Shown here: positions 19,300-29,859 of the stretch, piece by piece
Layout: each line of letters begins with the position of its first letter
Numbering within the stretch: position 1 is the stretch's first letter
Assembly (NCBI RefSeq): GCF_001418005.1
Contig: NZ_LIOL01000002.1
Span: forward strand, 601,100 to 665,099
Source of the DNA: Chelatococcus sambhunathii
GTDB taxonomy: Bacteria > Pseudomonadota > Alphaproteobacteria > Rhizobiales > Beijerinckiaceae
Reading direction: 5' to 3'
Length of the DNA stretch: 64,000 nt
Made by a program: the position numbers and the translations under genes
Notes under the pieces: model-generated
The model's database searches: none
Told to the model about the DNA's origin: nothing
What the model saw: the letters and a program-made list of their open reading frames with translations, nothing else

Positions 19300-20634
19300 A
19301 TGCGCGTCGCAATGATCGGTTCCGGCTATGTCGGCCTCGTCTCCGGTGCCTGTTTCGCCGATTTCGGCCATGTCGTGACCTGCGTTGACAAGGATCCGGC
19401 CAAGATTGAGGCCCTGACTCGGGGCGACATCCCGATCTTCGAGCCGGGGCTCGACGATCTCGTCGCCACCAATGTCAAGGAAGGGCGCCTGTCTTTCGCC
19501 ACCGATCTGACGGAAGCCGTGCGCTCGGCCGACGCCGTCTTCATCGCGGTCGGCACGCCCTCGCGGCGGGGCGACGGCCACGCCGACCTCTCCTACGTCT
19601 ACCAGGCGGCGCGCGATATCGCGAAGGTCATGGACGGCTATACCGTGATCGTCACCAAATCGACCGTGCCTGTCGGCACGGGCGACGAGGTGGAGCGCAT
19701 CGTGCGCGAGACGCGGCCGGACGCCGATTTCGCCGTGGTTTCCAATCCGGAATTCCTGCGCGAGGGCGCGGCCATCGCAGATTTCAAGCGGCCCGACCGC
19801 ATCGTCATCGGCACCGACGACGAGCGCGCCCGCAGGGTGATGGCCGAGGTCTACCGCCCGCTCTACCTCAACCAGGCGCCGATCCTCTACACCGGCCGGC
19901 GCACGGCGGAACTGACGAAGTACGCCGCCAACGCCTTCCTCGCCACCAAGATCACATTCATCAACGAGATCGCGGATCTGTGCGAGAAGGTGGGCGCCAA
20001 CGTGCAGGAAGTGGCGCGCGGCATCGGCCTCGACAACCGCATCGGCGGCAAGTTCCTGCATGCCGGGCCGGGTTATGGCGGCTCTTGCTTCCCAAAGGAT
20101 ACGCTCGCCCTCATCAAGACGGCTCAGGACGCGGGTTCGCCCATGCGAATCGTCGAGACGGTCGCCGCCGTCAACGACCAGCGCAAGCGCGCCATGGCGC
20201 GCAAGGTGATCGCAGCCTGCGGCGGATCGGTGCGCGGCAAGACGGTGGCTGTCCTCGGCCTCACCTTCAAACCCAACACGGACGACATGCGCGAGGCGCC
20301 GGCCTTGTCGATCATCACCGCGCTGCAGGATAGCGGGGCGAGGATCCGCGCCTATGATCCGGAGGGTATGGAGCAGGCCCAGAGCCTGCTCGAGCACGTC
20401 ACCTATTGCGACAATGCCTACGACTGCGTCGAAGGCGCGGATGCGCTCGTCATCGTCACTGAATGGAACGCCTTCCGCGCCCTCGATCTCGACCGGGTCA
20501 AGGGGCAGATGAAGGCGCCGATCGTCGTCGACCTGCGCAACATCTACCGCGCCGACGAGATGGCCCGCCGCGGCTTCCTGTACGTCAGCGTCGGACGACC
20601 CGACGGAGCTGCGGATGCCGACGGGCTGATGTGA
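19300..20634 (+). CDS. ugd: UDP-glucose 6-dehydrogenase
   Basis: A 444-residue NAD-dependent enzyme making UDP-glucuronate from UDP-glucose, a precursor for acidic exopolysaccharide or glycolipids. The N-terminal Rossmann motif is GSGYVGLVSG, followed by STVPVGTGDE, NPEFLREG, and the catalytic Cys segment GYGGSCFPKDTLAL near residues 259-272; the C-terminal UDP-binding domain has GLTFKPNTDDMREAP. ATG 19300 is where similarity begins. It is a possible supplier of glucuronyl units to the glycosyltransferases at 36-42 kb, but there is no direct linkage. Confidence 0.95.
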   Translation: MRVAMIGSGYVGLVSGACFADFGHVVTCVDKDPAKIEALTRGDIPIFEPGLDDLVATNVKEGRLSFATDLTEAVRSADAVFIAVGTPSRRGDGHADLSYVYQAARDIAKVMDGYTVIVTKSTVPVGTGDEVERIVRETRPDADFAVVSNPEFLREGAAIADFKRPDRIVIGTDDERARRVMAEVYRPLYLNQAPILYTGRRTAELTKYAANAFLATKITFINEIADLCEKVGANVQEVARGIGLDNRIGGKFLHAGPGYGGSCFPKDTLALIKTAQDAGSPMRIVETVAAVNDQRKRAMARKVIAACGGSVRGKTVAVLGLTFKPNTDDMREAPALSIITALQDSGARIRAYDPEGMEQAQSLLEHVTYCDNAYDCVEGADALVIVTEWNAFRALDLDRVKGQMKAPIVVDLRNIYRADEMARRGFLYVSVGRPDGAADADGLM

Positions 20635-20716
20635 CGGCGGCATCCTCACGCCTTGCGATCTTCGCCATGGGTGGCATAGTCGCGCCCTGACGATCGGACA
20701 GCTGGCAGGAGCGAGA

Positions 20717-21067
20717 ATGCAGACCTATCAAGGCGGATGCCATTGCGGCACGGTGCGCTACGAGGCGACCACGGATCTCGAGACCGTCATCTCCTGCAAC
20801 TGCTCGCATTGCAGCAAGCGCGGCCTGTTGCCGACCTTCGTCACGCCGGACCGCTTCAGGCTCCTGTCCGGCGAGGATGCGCTCGAGGACTACCAGTTCA
20901 ACCGCAAGGTCATCCACCACCTGCGCTGCCGCCACTGCGGCATCGAATCCTTCGCGCGCGGCAAGGCTCCCGACGGCAGCGAGATGATCGCCGTCAACGC
21001 GCGCTGCCTTGACGGGATCGATATCGACAGCCTGAAGCTGACGCCGTTCAACGGCCGGGATGCCTGA
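20717..21067 (+). CDS. GFA family zinc-binding protein
   Basis: A 116-residue protein of the GFA (glutathione-dependent formaldehyde-activating enzyme-like) family. Cys pairs that bind zinc are visible: GGCHCGTVRYE, SCNCSHCSKRG and LRCRHCGIES, followed by the conserved NARCLDGID block. Most members are not proven formaldehyde-activating enzymes, so only the fold is assigned. It is monocistronic, followed by a dispersed repeat. Confidence 0.85.
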   Translation: MQTYQGGCHCGTVRYEATTDLETVISCNCSHCSKRGLLPTFVTPDRFRLLSGEDALEDYQFNRKVIHHLRCRHCGIESFARGKAPDGSEMIAVNARCLDGIDIDSLKLTPFNGRDA

Positions 21068-21127
21068 ACCTCCGCAAAGGCCCGCGAGCTGCTGGGGATC
21101 GGGGGTCTCAGACGAGGGGCGACCTCG

Positions 21128-21214
21128 CCATGGCTGGGCTCGTTCCGGCCATCCACGCATTTGATGCTGCTCAGCTTTCCGGACATGGATGCCCGCGACA
21201 GACGCGGGCATGAC
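21128..21214. repeat. Dispersed palindromic repeat, copy 2
   Basis: Contains the same two halves as copies 1 and 3 in opposite orientation: GGCCATCCACGC ending near 21158 and GCGGGCATGAC ending at 21214. The second half forms an internal hairpin (GCCCGCGACAGACGCGGGC, 21190-21208). It lies between the convergent GFA and ArgE-like genes, where it may also act as a transcription end. Confidence 0.65.
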
Positions 21215-21237
21215 CGTTATGAAAGCGGGGCTCGCCC

Positions 21238-22404
21238 TCAATGCGCCTCGGCGCAATGGCCGATGAGCCGGTCGATGAAGGCGCCGCAGGCTTCGAGCTG
21301 GGCAACCTCGATGTACTCGTCCGGCTTGTGTGCCTCGCCGATGGAGCCCGGCCCGATGACCACGGACGGCACGCCGGCGACCGCCTGGAAGAGGCCGGCC
21401 TCGGTGCCGTAGGCCACCTTGCCGTGCTCGTTGCGGCCGGCAAGACGCTTGGCGAGCGTGACAACCTCGTCGCCCGGCGCCGTGTCGAGCCCCGGAAAGC
21501 CGGCGAAGACGTCGAAATCGAAGCCGCTTTGCGGGTCGACGGCCTGCATGGCCGGCTCCAGCTCGCGCCGCGCATAGGCCTCGATCTCCGCAACGACGGT
21601 ATCGGGATCGTCGGCACCGATGGCGCGGATCTCGAAGACGATCTGGCTCTCGTCAGGGACGATGTTGAGTGCCGTCCCGCCCGTGAAAATGCCGACATGG
21701 GCGGTCGTGTAGGGCACGTCGTAGAGCGCGTCGCGGGCGCCGCTTGTCGCGAAGCGGTCGGCGATGGTGCGGATGTGGGCGACGAGCCGGGCGCCCCACT
21801 CCACCGCATTGACGCCCTGTGGCGCGAGCGAAGAATGGCAACCCTTGCCGCGCACGCGCACCTTGAGGCTGCGCTTGCCCTTGTGGCCGATAACCACGTT
21901 CATCGCGGTCGGCTCGCCGACGAAGCAGCCCAGCGGCTTGACCTCCGCCTTCGCCAGCTTCTCGACGATGCCGCGCACGCCGACGCAGCCCACCTCCTCG
22001 TCGTAGGAGAAGGCGAGATGGATGGGCCGGGCGAGCGCGGCCGCCTTCATCGCCGGCACCCGCGACAGGCAGGCGGCAAGAAAGCCCTTCATGTCGCAGG
22101 CGCCGCGGCCATAGGCCCGTCCATCGCGCAGGACCAGGTTGAAGGGATCGTCCGTCCACTCCTGCCCGTCCACGGGCACGACGTCGGTGTGACCGGAGAG
22201 AATGTAGCCCGCCCGGTCCGCCGGCCCGATGGTGGCCCAGAGGTTGGCCTTGGCGCGCGTCGCGTCGTAGATGCGCTCGCTCGCGATGCCGTGGGAGGCG
22301 AGATAGTTCTCGACCCAGGCGATGAGGTCGAGGTTGGAGTTGCGGCTCGTCGTGTCGAAGGCGACGAGGCTGGCGAGGATCTCGGTGATCGCGGGACTGG
22401 ACAT
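21238..22404 (-). CDS. argE: Acetylornithine deacetylase (ArgE), M20 family
   Basis: A 388-residue M20A metalloenzyme predicted to deacetylate N2-acetylornithine; related deacylases share the fold, so substrate is moderately certain. Motifs: LSGHTDVVPVDG (metal His and Asp), GRGACDMKGF (bridging Asp), FSYDEEVGC (catalytic Glu) and the C-terminal GEAHKPDEYIE His. Of the ATGATG pair (22407/22404), the second has GGAG at 6-nt spacing. It lies 23 bp downstream of the lysR gene on the same strand, so both probably form one operon divergent from the peptide importer. Confidence 0.88.
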   Translation of the reverse strand: MSSPAITEILASLVAFDTTSRNSNLDLIAWVENYLASHGIASERIYDATRAKANLWATIGPADRAGYILSGHTDVVPVDGQEWTDDPFNLVLRDGRAYGRGACDMKGFLAACLSRVPAMKAAALARPIHLAFSYDEEVGCVGVRGIVEKLAKAEVKPLGCFVGEPTAMNVVIGHKGKRSLKVRVRGKGCHSSLAPQGVNAVEWGARLVAHIRTIADRFATSGARDALYDVPYTTAHVGIFTGGTALNIVPDESQIVFEIRAIGADDPDTVVAEIEAYARRELEPAMQAVDPQSGFDFDVFAGFPGLDTAPGDEVVTLAKRLAGRNEHGKVAYGTEAGLFQAVAGVPSVVIGPGSIGEAHKPDEYIEVAQLEACGAFIDRLIGHCAEAH

Positions 22405-22427
22405 CATGAACTCCGACGGGGGCCGCC

Positions 22428-23369
22428 TCAGCGCAGGGCGACCGTGAAGGGATCGTCCGGCTGCTCGGCGCGGACGAGATCGACGAAGCGGCGGGCGGCC
22501 GACGGAGCGGCGCCCGTCGCGGGCAGGAGGAAGGCCATCTCGTAGGTGATTTCCGGCAGGAACGGCCTGTAGACGAAGCTCGGGTCGTCTGTCAGGGACA
22601 TGGGGAAGGGATTGAGCACCGAGATGCCCGCCCTGCTGCGCACCATCTCCATCACGAAGGTCGAGGTCGTCGCCTCCGCGACGATGTTCGGCTCGATGCC
22701 GACATCGGCAAAAGCCCTGTCGAACAGCGCTCGCGCCGCGAAACGCCGGGTGACGACGATGAGCGGTTCGCTGCCGATGTCGATTGGACGCACGACGGGA
22801 AGCCGCGCGAGGCGGTGATCCGGCCACATGATGCACTTGGCCTTAGAGCGGCGGAACGGCTCAGCCCGGACCCCGAGATGGGCCACCGGCGTCTCCAGCA
22901 TGCCGATCCCCACATCGACGCTGCCGGCCGCCACCGCCGCAAGGACGTCGCCGCCACGGCCGATCTCGACGACGACGCGCGTCTCGGGCTCCGCGGCCAC
23001 GAAACGGGCGAGAAGCGGCGCCAGGAAATGATGCGCCACGGTCGGCGCAGCGGAGATGCGCAGGAGGCTCTGCGCCCGCGGCGCCCGCGGCCAGTTCTCG
23101 AGCCGGGCGAGGCCGGCGAGGATCGGCGCCGCCTCCGCCTCCAAGGCGAGCGCATCGGCCGTCGGCACGAGGCGACCGCCGTCGCGCGAGAACAGCACCC
23201 GCCCGACCCGTTCCTCGAGCGCGGCCACGGCGCGCGAGACGGCAGGCTGGGAAATGCCGAGGCGCTGGCCGGCCGCGGTCGTCTTGCCGGTGGCGATCAG
23301 CGCGTGAAGCACTTCGAGCTCGCGCAGGCTCGGTCGCGATGATCGGCTTTCGCTATCCTCGGACGGCAT
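22428..23369 (-). CDS. LysR-family transcriptional regulator
   Basis: A 313-residue LTTR: an N-terminal winged HTH (LRELEVLHALIATGKTTAAG, then SQPAVSRAVAALEE) and a C-terminal periplasmic-binding-like effector domain (about residues 95-305). It is encoded upstream of argE and divergent from the dipeptide-type importer, so it probably regulates one or both, with a peptide or amino-acid derivative as inducer. A palindrome overlaps its own start codon (23366-23379), suggesting autoregulation. The effector is not predictable. Confidence 0.92.
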   Translation of the reverse strand: MPSEDSESRSSRPSLRELEVLHALIATGKTTAAGQRLGISQPAVSRAVAALEERVGRVLFSRDGGRLVPTADALALEAEAAPILAGLARLENWPRAPRAQSLLRISAAPTVAHHFLAPLLARFVAAEPETRVVVEIGRGGDVLAAVAAGSVDVGIGMLETPVAHLGVRAEPFRRSKAKCIMWPDHRLARLPVVRPIDIGSEPLIVVTRRFAARALFDRAFADVGIEPNIVAEATTSTFVMEMVRSRAGISVLNPFPMSLTDDPSFVYRPFLPEITYEMAFLLPATGAAPSAARRFVDLVRAEQPDDPFTVALR

Positions 23370-23424
23370 AGTTCTATGCAATCTCGTTATTCTTTTTGGC
23401 GGTGACAATGCCAAGAATGAATAA
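23366..23424. promoter_or_regulatory. Candidate LysR operator region
   Basis: In the 155-bp divergent spacer, GCATAG-TT-CTATGC (23366-23379) is a perfect inverted repeat covering the lysR start codon. Next to it is an AT-rich dyad with outer arms TTATTC (23387-23392) and GAATAA (23419-23424) and inner arms TTGGC (23396-23400) and GCCAA (23410-23414). Such an arrangement fits LysR recognition and activation sites; binding is inferred. Confidence 0.4.
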
Positions 23425-23524
23425 TAGCATCGGGCCCCAGATGAGCAAGCCACGTCGGCGGGGTGCTGCCGCTCCCCGCGCGTTTTCGTTATCGTGGTGC
23501 GCATCCACCCAGAGGAGAATGGGA

Positions 23525-25138
23525 ATGAAAAAACTGAAACCCGCAGCCTATGCCCTGCTGCCGCTTGCCGTCGCCATGGCGCAGCCGGCTGCCGCGCAGG
23601 ACACGAAAGAGCTGAAGGTCGGCGTTGCCTCCGAGGCGACCTCCATCGACCCGCACTTCCACAACGTCGGCCAGAACAATGCCCTGCGCCGCCACATCTT
23701 CGAATCCCTGATCACCACCGACGCCAACCAGAAGCTGCTGCCGGCGCTCGCCGAGGAATGGAAGGCAGTCGACGACACGACGTGGGAAATCAAGCTGCGC
23801 CCGAATGTCAAGTTCTCGAACGGTGAGGCCTTCACGGCACGGGACTATGTCTACACCATGTGCCGGGTGCCGCTGGTCGAGAACTCGCCCTCGTCGTTCA
23901 CGGTGTTCACACGCGGCATCGAATCGATCGAGACGCCGGATCCGCTGACCATCCGCGTCAAGACGACGACACCGCAGCCGCTCTTCCCCAACAACATGAC
24001 CACGCTCGGCATCCTCTCCGCCGCCGTCTTCGGGGCGGGCGACGTCAAGTACGGCAAGGACGGCTGCGAGAACATGGGCACGCCGCCGAAGTCGTCGGAC
24101 TTCAACGACCCGGCGAAGGCCATCGGCACCGGCCCCTACAAGCTGAAGGAATATACGCGCGGCACGCATATCATCCTCGAGGCCAACGAGGGCTACTGGG
24201 GCGAGAAGCCCGTATGGCAGCGCGTCGTCATGCGGCCGATCACCAGTGCCGGCCCGCGCGTCGCGGCCCTGCTCGCCGGCGACGTCGACATGATCGAGAA
24301 CCCGCCGATCCAGGACTTCGACAAGATCAAGGGTGCCGGTTTCGCCCTCGTCGAGGGCCTGTCGAACCGGATCATCTATATCCATCTCGACCAGTTCGAG
24401 GACAAGACGCCGGGCGTGAAGGGCACGGACAAGAACCCCTTCAAGGACAAGCGCGTGCGCGAGGCCCTGTCGAAGGCCATCAACCGCGAGGCCATCGTCG
24501 AGCGCATCATGGGCGGCGTCGCCAAACCCGCCGGTGAACTGCTGCCCTACCCGCTCTTCGGCACGACGAAGGATGCAAAGCCCGTCGCCTACGATCCCGA
24601 GGCGTCGAAGAAGCTGCTCGCCGAGGCCGGCTACCCGAACGGCTTCGAACTGACCATCGGCACGCCGAACGACCGCTACATCAACGACGAGAAGGTGGCC
24701 CAAGCCGTGGCGCAGATGTTCACGCGCGTCGGCATCAAGACCAATATCGACGCCATGACGGCCTCGACCTTCTTCTCGCGCCGCAACAAGCACGAGTTCT
24801 CGGCCTATCTCGCCGGCTGGGGCGCGGATTCGGGCGAGATGTCCAACTCCCTCAACGCCCTCGTCGTGACGCCGAACAAGGAGACCGGCGGCGGTCACAC
24901 CAACCGCGGCCGCTATTCCAACAAGGAGGTCGACGACCTTGTGATGGAGGCGCAGCGCACCATCGACGACGCCAAGCGCGAGGAGCTGCTGCAGAAGGCG
25001 TCCAAGATCGCCATGGACGACTACGCCCTCCTGCCGCTGCACTTCGAGGTGACGCCCTGGGCGTTCAAGAAGACGCTGAGCTACACGCCGCGCGTCGACC
25101 AGTATACGCTGGTGACCGAGGTCAAGCCGGCGCAGTAA
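23525..25138 (+). CDS. ABC transporter substrate-binding protein, peptide type (SBP_bac_5)
   Basis: A 537-residue periplasmic binding protein of the DppA/OppA family. The signal peptide is MKKLKPAAYALLPLAVAMAQ with an AxA cleavage site before QDTKELKVG. Typical family segments are EATSIDPHFHNVGQNN, FSNGEAFTARDYVYTM and GTGPYKLKEY. ATG 23525 was chosen because GGAG (23514-23517) is 7 nt upstream; an ATG at 23519 is too close to it. First gene of a complete importer (SBP, two permeases, two ATPases, FkbM). An intrinsic terminator-like hairpin follows it, as often seen where the binding protein is made in excess. Confidence 0.93.
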   Translation: MKKLKPAAYALLPLAVAMAQPAAAQDTKELKVGVASEATSIDPHFHNVGQNNALRRHIFESLITTDANQKLLPALAEEWKAVDDTTWEIKLRPNVKFSNGEAFTARDYVYTMCRVPLVENSPSSFTVFTRGIESIETPDPLTIRVKTTTPQPLFPNNMTTLGILSAAVFGAGDVKYGKDGCENMGTPPKSSDFNDPAKAIGTGPYKLKEYTRGTHIILEANEGYWGEKPVWQRVVMRPITSAGPRVAALLAGDVDMIENPPIQDFDKIKGAGFALVEGLSNRIIYIHLDQFEDKTPGVKGTDKNPFKDKRVREALSKAINREAIVERIMGGVAKPAGELLPYPLFGTTKDAKPVAYDPEASKKLLAEAGYPNGFELTIGTPNDRYINDEKVAQAVAQMFTRVGIKTNIDAMTASTFFSRRNKHEFSAYLAGWGADSGEMSNSLNALVVTPNKETGGGHTNRGRYSNKEVDDLVMEAQRTIDDAKREELLQKASKIAMDDYALLPLHFEVTPWAFKKTLSYTPRVDQYTLVTEVKPAQ

Positions 25139-25165
25139 CAGCGGCCGTACGAGGCTGATGACCGG

Positions 25166-25210
25166 ACCCGACCGGCGAGCCATCGCTTGCCGGCCGGGTA
25201 CCGCTTTTTT
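25166..25210 (+). terminator. Intercistronic terminator/attenuator after the SBP gene
   Basis: A 15-bp stem (25166-25180 with 25185-25199, one mismatch and one G-U pair) with a 4-nt loop is followed closely by six T residues at 25205-25210. It lies between the binding-protein gene and the first permease gene, so partial termination would lower transporter expression relative to the binding protein. Confidence 0.7.
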
Positions 25211-25225
25211 GCAAGGTCAACGACA

Positions 25226-26203
25226 ATGCTCGTCTACGTCATCCGACGCCTGGGCCAGGCGGCACTCGTGCTGGCCGTCATGGCGACGCTCGTCTTCATC
25301 GCTGTCTATGCGGTGGGCGACCCTGTCGCGATCCTCGCGAGCCCCCAGGCGGACCAGCAGGAGCTGGAGGCGATCACGCAGCGCCTTGGCCTCGACAGGC
25401 CGCTCTACGAGCAATACGGTCTCTTCGTCTGGAATGCCCTGCACGGCGACCTCGGCCGCTCCTTCGTCTACAACGAGCCGGCGCTGACGCTGATCCTCAA
25501 CCGCCTGCCGGCGACGCTGGAATTGGCGCTGACGGCCCTTGTCATCGCTGTCTTCATCGGCATCCCGCTCGGCCTCTATGCCGGCCTCAAACCGCAGTCG
25601 CTCGGCGGCCATTCCATCATGGCCGGCTCGATCCTCGGCTTCAGCCTGCCGAATTTCTGGCAGGGGCTGATGCTGGTGCTCCTCTTCTCCGTCATGCTCG
25701 GCTGGTTCCCGGCCGGCGGGCGCGGCACGACGCGCGAGCTCCTCGGCGTGCCCGTGAGTTTCCTCACCCTCGACGGGCTTTCCCACCTCATCCTGCCGGC
25801 GCTCAACCTCGCCCTCTACAAGATGGCGCTCGTCATCCGCCTCACCCGCGCCGGCACGCGCGAGGTGATGCTGCAGGATTACATCCGCTTCGCCCGCGCC
25901 AAGGGCCTGTCCCAGTCGCGCGTCATCGGCGTGCACGTCTTGAAGAACATCCTCATCCCGGTCGTCACGGTGCTCGGCCTCGAGCTCGGCTCGATGATCG
26001 CCTTCGCCGTCGTCACCGAGACGGTCTTCGCCTATCCCGGCATCGGCAAGCTGCTCATCGACTCCATCGGCCGGCTCGACCGGCCGGTGATCGTCGCCTA
26101 CCTCATGCTCACCGTCGTGATGTTCGTGATCATCAACCTCATCGTCGATCTCATCTACGCCGCCATCGACCCGCGCGTGCGCCTCGAGGAGGCCAAGGCA
26201 TGA
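25226..26203 (+). CDS. ABC transporter permease, DppB/OppB type
   Basis: A 325-residue inner-membrane permease with about six helices; helix 1 is AALVLAVMATLVFIAVYAVGD, typical of DppB. The cytoplasmic EAA coupling loop is DYIRFARAKGLSQSRVIGVH. ATG 25226 fits family starts (MLVYVIRRLGQA). Its stop overlaps the next permease start by 4 bp. It pairs with that permease to form the channel of the importer. Confidence 0.94.
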   Translation: MLVYVIRRLGQAALVLAVMATLVFIAVYAVGDPVAILASPQADQQELEAITQRLGLDRPLYEQYGLFVWNALHGDLGRSFVYNEPALTLILNRLPATLELALTALVIAVFIGIPLGLYAGLKPQSLGGHSIMAGSILGFSLPNFWQGLMLVLLFSVMLGWFPAGGRGTTRELLGVPVSFLTLDGLSHLILPALNLALYKMALVIRLTRAGTREVMLQDYIRFARAKGLSQSRVIGVHVLKNILIPVVTVLGLELGSMIAFAVVTETVFAYPGIGKLLIDSIGRLDRPVIVAYLMLTVVMFVIINLIVDLIYAAIDPRVRLEEAKA

Positions 26204-27129
26204 GCGAACAGGCCGCCACCCCCGCGCCCGCAGCCGCCGCCCGCCCGACCGACAAGGGCGAGAGCCTGCTGCTGCGCCACGTCGCCGCCTTCTTCGAGAG
26301 CCCGCTCGCCGTCATCGGCCTTGCCGGCCTCGTTGTGCTGGTCATCCTGGCGCTCGCGGCGTCCTTCATCGCGCCGCAGAACCCCTACGACCTCGCGCAG
26401 CTCGACATCATGGACGGCACCCTGCCGCCGGGATCGGAGAGCCTTGCCGGCTACACCTACTGGCTCGGCACAGACGAGCAGGGCCGCGACCTGCTGTCGG
26501 CCATCCTCTACGGCCTCAGGATCTCGCTCGGCGTCGGCGCCATTTCCGTCGTCATCGCCTGCGCCGTCGGCGCCTCGGTCGGCGTCATCGCCGCCTATGC
26601 CGGCGGGCGCATCGACAATTTCGTCATGCGCGTCGTCGACCTGCAGCTCTCCTTCCCGGCCATCCTCGTCGCCCTCGTGCTGCTCGCCGTCTTCGGGCGC
26701 GGCGTCGACAAGGTGATCATCGCCCTCGTCATCGTGCAGTGGGCCTATTATGCGCGCACGGTGCGCGGCTCGGCCCTCGTCGAGCGGCGGCGCGACTATA
26801 TCGAGGCGGCGCGCTGCCTCGCCCTGCCGAAGAACCGCATCGTCTTCCGCCATCTCCTGCCCAACTGCCTGCCGCCGCTGATCGTGGTGGCGACGGTGCA
26901 GGTGGCGCATGCGATCGCGCTCGAATCCACCTTGTCGTTTCTCGGCGTCGGCGTGCCGGTGACGGAGCCATCGCTCGGCATGCTCATCGCCAAGGGCTAC
27001 GACTATCTTCTGTCCGGCAAGTACTGGATCTCGACCTTCCCCGGCATCGCCCTTGTTGCCGCCATCGTCGCCATCAACCTCGTCGGCGACCGGCTGCGCG
27101 ATGTCCTGAACCCGAGGTTGTCGCGATGA
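26200..27129 (+). CDS. ABC transporter permease, DppC/OppC type
   Basis: A 309-residue second permease. An N-terminal cytoplasmic extension (about 45 residues, Ala/Pro-rich) precedes the first helix; the family motif LGTDEQGRDLLSAILYGLRISL and the EAA loop DYIEAARCLALPKNRIVFRH are intact. Starts inside the preceding gene (ATGA overlap) and ends overlapping the first ATPase gene in the same way, indicating a tightly coupled operon. Confidence 0.94.
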   Translation: MSEQAATPAPAAAARPTDKGESLLLRHVAAFFESPLAVIGLAGLVVLVILALAASFIAPQNPYDLAQLDIMDGTLPPGSESLAGYTYWLGTDEQGRDLLSAILYGLRISLGVGAISVVIACAVGASVGVIAAYAGGRIDNFVMRVVDLQLSFPAILVALVLLAVFGRGVDKVIIALVIVQWAYYARTVRGSALVERRRDYIEAARCLALPKNRIVFRHLLPNCLPPLIVVATVQVAHAIALESTLSFLGVGVPVTEPSLGMLIAKGYDYLLSGKYWISTFPGIALVAAIVAINLVGDRLRDVLNPRLSR

Positions 27130-28105
27130 GCGAACCCGTCCTTTCCGTCCGCGACCTCGTCGTGGAATTCACGGCCCGCGAGGGGGTGCTCACCGCCGTC
27201 AACGGCGTCAGCTTCGACGTCCATGCCGGCGAGGTGCTCGGGCTCGTCGGCGAATCCGGCTCCGGCAAATCGGTCACTGGCCTTGCCGTGCTCGGCCTCA
27301 TCGACCCGCCGGGGCGCATCGCCTCGGGCGCCATCCTTCTCAACGGCGAAGACCTGACGAAGAAGAGCGAGGCCGAGCTGCGCCGCCTGCGCGGCCGCAA
27401 CATCGCGATGATCTTCCAGGACCCGATGACGACGCTGAACCCGGTCCTGCGCGTCGACACGCAGATGATCGAGGCCATCCGCGCCCATGAGAAGGTGTCG
27501 GAGCGGGCCGCGCGGGATCGCGCCCGCGACGCACTCGCCAAGGTCGGCATCCCCTCACCCGAGGAGCGGCTCGTCTCCTATCCGCACCAGTTCTCCGGCG
27601 GCATGCGCCAGCGCGTCGCCATCGCCATCGCGCTGCTGCACCGCCCGGCCGTCCTCGTCGCCGACGAGCCGACGACGGCGCTCGACGTCACCATCCAGGC
27701 GCAGATCCTATCCGAGGTGCAGCAGCTCGCTGCCGAGAGCGGCACGGCGCTGGTCTGGATCACGCACGACCTGTCCGTCGTCGCCGGCCTCGCCGACCGC
27801 GTTGCCGTGATGTACGCCGGGCGCATCGTCGAGGAGGGCCGCGTCGCCGACGTGCTCGAGCGGCCCGCCCATCCCTATACCAACGGCCTCATCGGCTCCG
27901 TGCCGAGCCGCAACAGGCGCGGCGAACCGCTGGCGCAGATCCCCGGCATGACGCCCTCCCTCGCCAGCCTGCCGCCCGGATGCGCCTTCGCGCCGCGGTG
28001 CCCGCGGGCGGACGCCGTCTGCAAGGCCCCGCCCGGTGTGACGCATACCGGCGGCGCCCGCGCCTTCCGCTGCTTCCATCCCCTCATTCCCGTGGAGGCC
28101 GCCGC

Positions 28106-28109
<4 letters not shown>
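27126..28109 (+). CDS. ABC transporter ATP-binding protein, DppD/OppD type
   Basis: A 327-residue cytoplasmic ATPase energising the importer. Walker [13 protein letters not shown]-loop [10 protein letters not shown], signature [12 protein letters not shown], Walker [13 protein letters not shown] and H-loop WITHDLSVV are intact. The C-terminal oligopeptide/dipeptide extension ([23 protein letters not shown]) with its Cys cluster (an Fe-S ligand pattern in some DppD/OppD proteins) is present. ATG 27126 overlaps the permease stop; its stop overlaps the next GTG start. Confidence 0.95.
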
Positions 28110-29106
<997 letters not shown>

Positions 29107-29110
<4 letters not shown>

Positions 29111-29859
29111 AGGTGACGACAGGGCGCAGCGTCGTGCTCGGCGACCGGCGCATCGCGCTCGCCGATGACCAGCCCACCTTCTGGGAGCGCGTTGCCGCCG
29201 ACAGCTGGGAGCCCGGCACCCGCCGCCTCATCGACACGCTCGTCGACGCCTCGACGCTCTTCGTCGACCTCGGCGCCTGGGTCGGGCCGACGACGCTGCA
29301 GGCGGCGGCGCGCGGCGCGCGCGTGGTGGCGGTCGAGGCCGATCCCGCCGCGCTCGACCAGCTCGGCCGCAACCTCGCCGCCAATCCCGGGCTGGCCGCG
29401 CGAGTCACGGTGGTGCCGAAGGCGATCCATCCGGACGGTGGCACCGTCACCTTCGGTGCCCGGCGCAAGCCCGGCGATTCCATGTCGAGCCTGCTGCTCG
29501 CCGGCGCCGATACCACCTGGCAGGCCGAGGCCCTGACACCTGCCGCGCTCGCGGAGCGGCTGCCGGCCTCCCCCCGCCGCGTCATCAAGATCGACCTCGA
29601 AGGGGCCGAGTACGCGCTCCTGCCGGCCATCGCCCCCCTCGTGGCGCACGCGAACGTCGCCGTCATCGCCTCCTTCCACCCGCGCGTGCTCGCGGAGAGC
29701 GGCGAAACCGAGGTTGCCGGCGCGACGCGCCGGGCGCTCGCCGCCTTCGCCGGCTGGCGCGCCCACAGGGTGACGGAAGCCGGCGCCGCGACCGAGGCGC
29801 AGGATGCCGCCGGCATCGACGCCGTGGCGCATGACGAGTGGCTCTTCGTCAGATCGTGA
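29107..29859 (+). CDS. FkbM family methyltransferase
   Basis: A 250-residue SAM-dependent methyltransferase of the FkbM family (O-methylation of sugars or other hydroxyls). SAM motif I is FVDLGAWVGPTTLQAAA, the acidic residue is in VVAVEADPAALDQL, and the FkbM hallmark IDLEGAEYALL follows. GTG 29107 overlaps the preceding ATPase stop (GTGA), making it the sixth gene of the peptide importer operon, which is an unusual place. The 3' end overlaps the convergent cyclase gene by 11 bp. Substrate is unknown. Confidence 0.85.
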
